Positions 6,680 to 6,858 of a stretch of DNA of 6,858 nucleotides are shown in pieces. The stretch's first letter is position 1. Every line of letters begins with the position of its first letter. Origin of the DNA: Promicromonosporaceae bacterium (lineage in GTDB: Bacteria; Actinomycetota; Actinomycetes; Actinomycetales; Cellulomonadaceae); assembly GCA_009780755.1 (NCBI GenBank), contig WQZL01000138.1, positions 1 through 6,858 on the forward strand. Direction: 5' to 3'. A program made the position numbers and the translations under genes. The notes beneath the pieces are model-generated. The model made no database searches and was not told the DNA's origin. It worked only from the letters and a program-made list of their open reading frames with translations.

Positions 6680-6858
6680 CGCCTTCCCTCTCTCGCCATT
6701 CCGGACGGTTTTTGGCTCGTGGTTTGGTGGTGTGCTTGGTGTTTGTTTTGGTGTTTGTTTCGGGGTGTGTTCGGGAGCCGGGTGTTCCGATTGGGGAGTT
6801 GGGTGCGCGGGCGGATCAGATTGGTAATTCTTTGCGGGCGGTTGTTGCGGATGTGCCG
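6661..6858 (+). CDS. Lipoprotein, 5' part only
   Basis: Sixty-six codons are visible before the window ends, with no stop. The N-terminus is a lipoprotein signal peptide: a basic n-region with R12, R16 and R20, a strongly hydrophobic core (about 21-33, including LVFVLVFV) and the lipobox VSGC, with lipidated Cys36. The mature start is polar (VREPGVPIGELGARADQIG), with helix-like ADQIGNSLRAVVADV. The gene overlaps the hydrolase gene by 19 bases and has its own strong Shine-Dalgarno, so it belongs to the same operon. Its likely location is the outer leaflet of the cytoplasmic membrane. A role as immunity or accessory protein for the hydrolase is inferred from position only. Base use differs from upstream genes: Leu is mostly TTG, Val often GTT, and there is no A from 6706 to 6775. 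The C-terminal domain, which would reveal the family, is outside the window. Confidence 0.8.
   Translation, partial: MAAHPIAPSLSRHSGRFLARGLVVCLVFVLVFVSGCVREPGVPIGELGARADQIGNSLRAVVADVP
6736..6759 (+). repeat. 12-base tandem duplication in signal peptide
   Basis: TTGGTGTTTGTT occurs twice back to back (6736-6747 and 6748-6759), exactly in frame. It encodes LVFV twice in the hydrophobic core of the lipoprotein signal peptide. Gain or loss of a unit would change the core by four residues without a frameshift. Confidence 0.9.

Noticed and set aside
6567..6827. Plus-strand 86-codon open frame across the hydrolase/lipoprotein junction
   Set aside because: Its Gly/Val/Cys-rich translation is an out-of-frame reading of the G/T-rich lipoprotein gene. 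The frame from 6661 has a Shine-Dalgarno and a clean lipobox.
1..6858. tRNA, rRNA, CRISPR array, insertion sequence or transposase
   Set aside because: No cloverleaf-like sequence, spaced repeats, terminal inverted repeats or transposase-like frame was seen.

Overview
The window looks like chromosomal DNA of a moderately GC-rich Gram-positive actinobacterium (Actinomycetota). Four things point there: a DnaE1-type replicase of 1187 residues with a complete PHP metal site, GTG starts with strong Shine-Dalgarno sequences, Cys-anchored lipoproteins, and a small-partner plus DUF1023-hydrolase gene pair typical of actinobacterial type VII secretion (ESX-like) accessory loci. The exact genus cannot be read from the sequence.

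Layout. Bases 1-101 hold no secure gene. Bases 102-689 (minus strand) encode a small lipoprotein that appears to carry two tandem BamE/BLIP-like repeats. A short divergent intergenic region (690-799) separates it from dnaE and contains a copy of a short palindromic dispersed repeat. Bases 800-4363 (plus strand) encode the complete replicative DNA polymerase III alpha subunit. After a 55-base gap containing a small bulged hairpin, three tightly packed plus-strand genes follow: a 91-residue EspC/WXG100-like protein (4419-4694), a 662-residue protein with a helical N-terminus and a C-terminal DUF1023 alpha/beta-hydrolase domain (4691-6679), and the 5' end of a lipoprotein gene (from 6661, cut by the window edge).

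How the genes may work together. dnaE is housekeeping. The last three genes are joined by a 4-base ATGA overlap and a 19-base overlap, so they are almost certainly one translationally coupled operon. The most interesting reading is a small secretion partner, a candidate type VII-exported serine hydrolase, and a membrane-anchored lipoprotein that could protect the producer. That is the logic described for lipase-toxin/lipoprotein-immunity pairs in Firmicutes. This is inference: no secretion core gene is present in the window and the lipoprotein is incomplete. Odd details in this operon are a glycine-zipper-like insertion inside the hydrolase, the absence of a YxxxD/E export motif, and an in-frame 12-base tandem duplication in the lipoprotein signal peptide within a 70-base stretch that contains no A.
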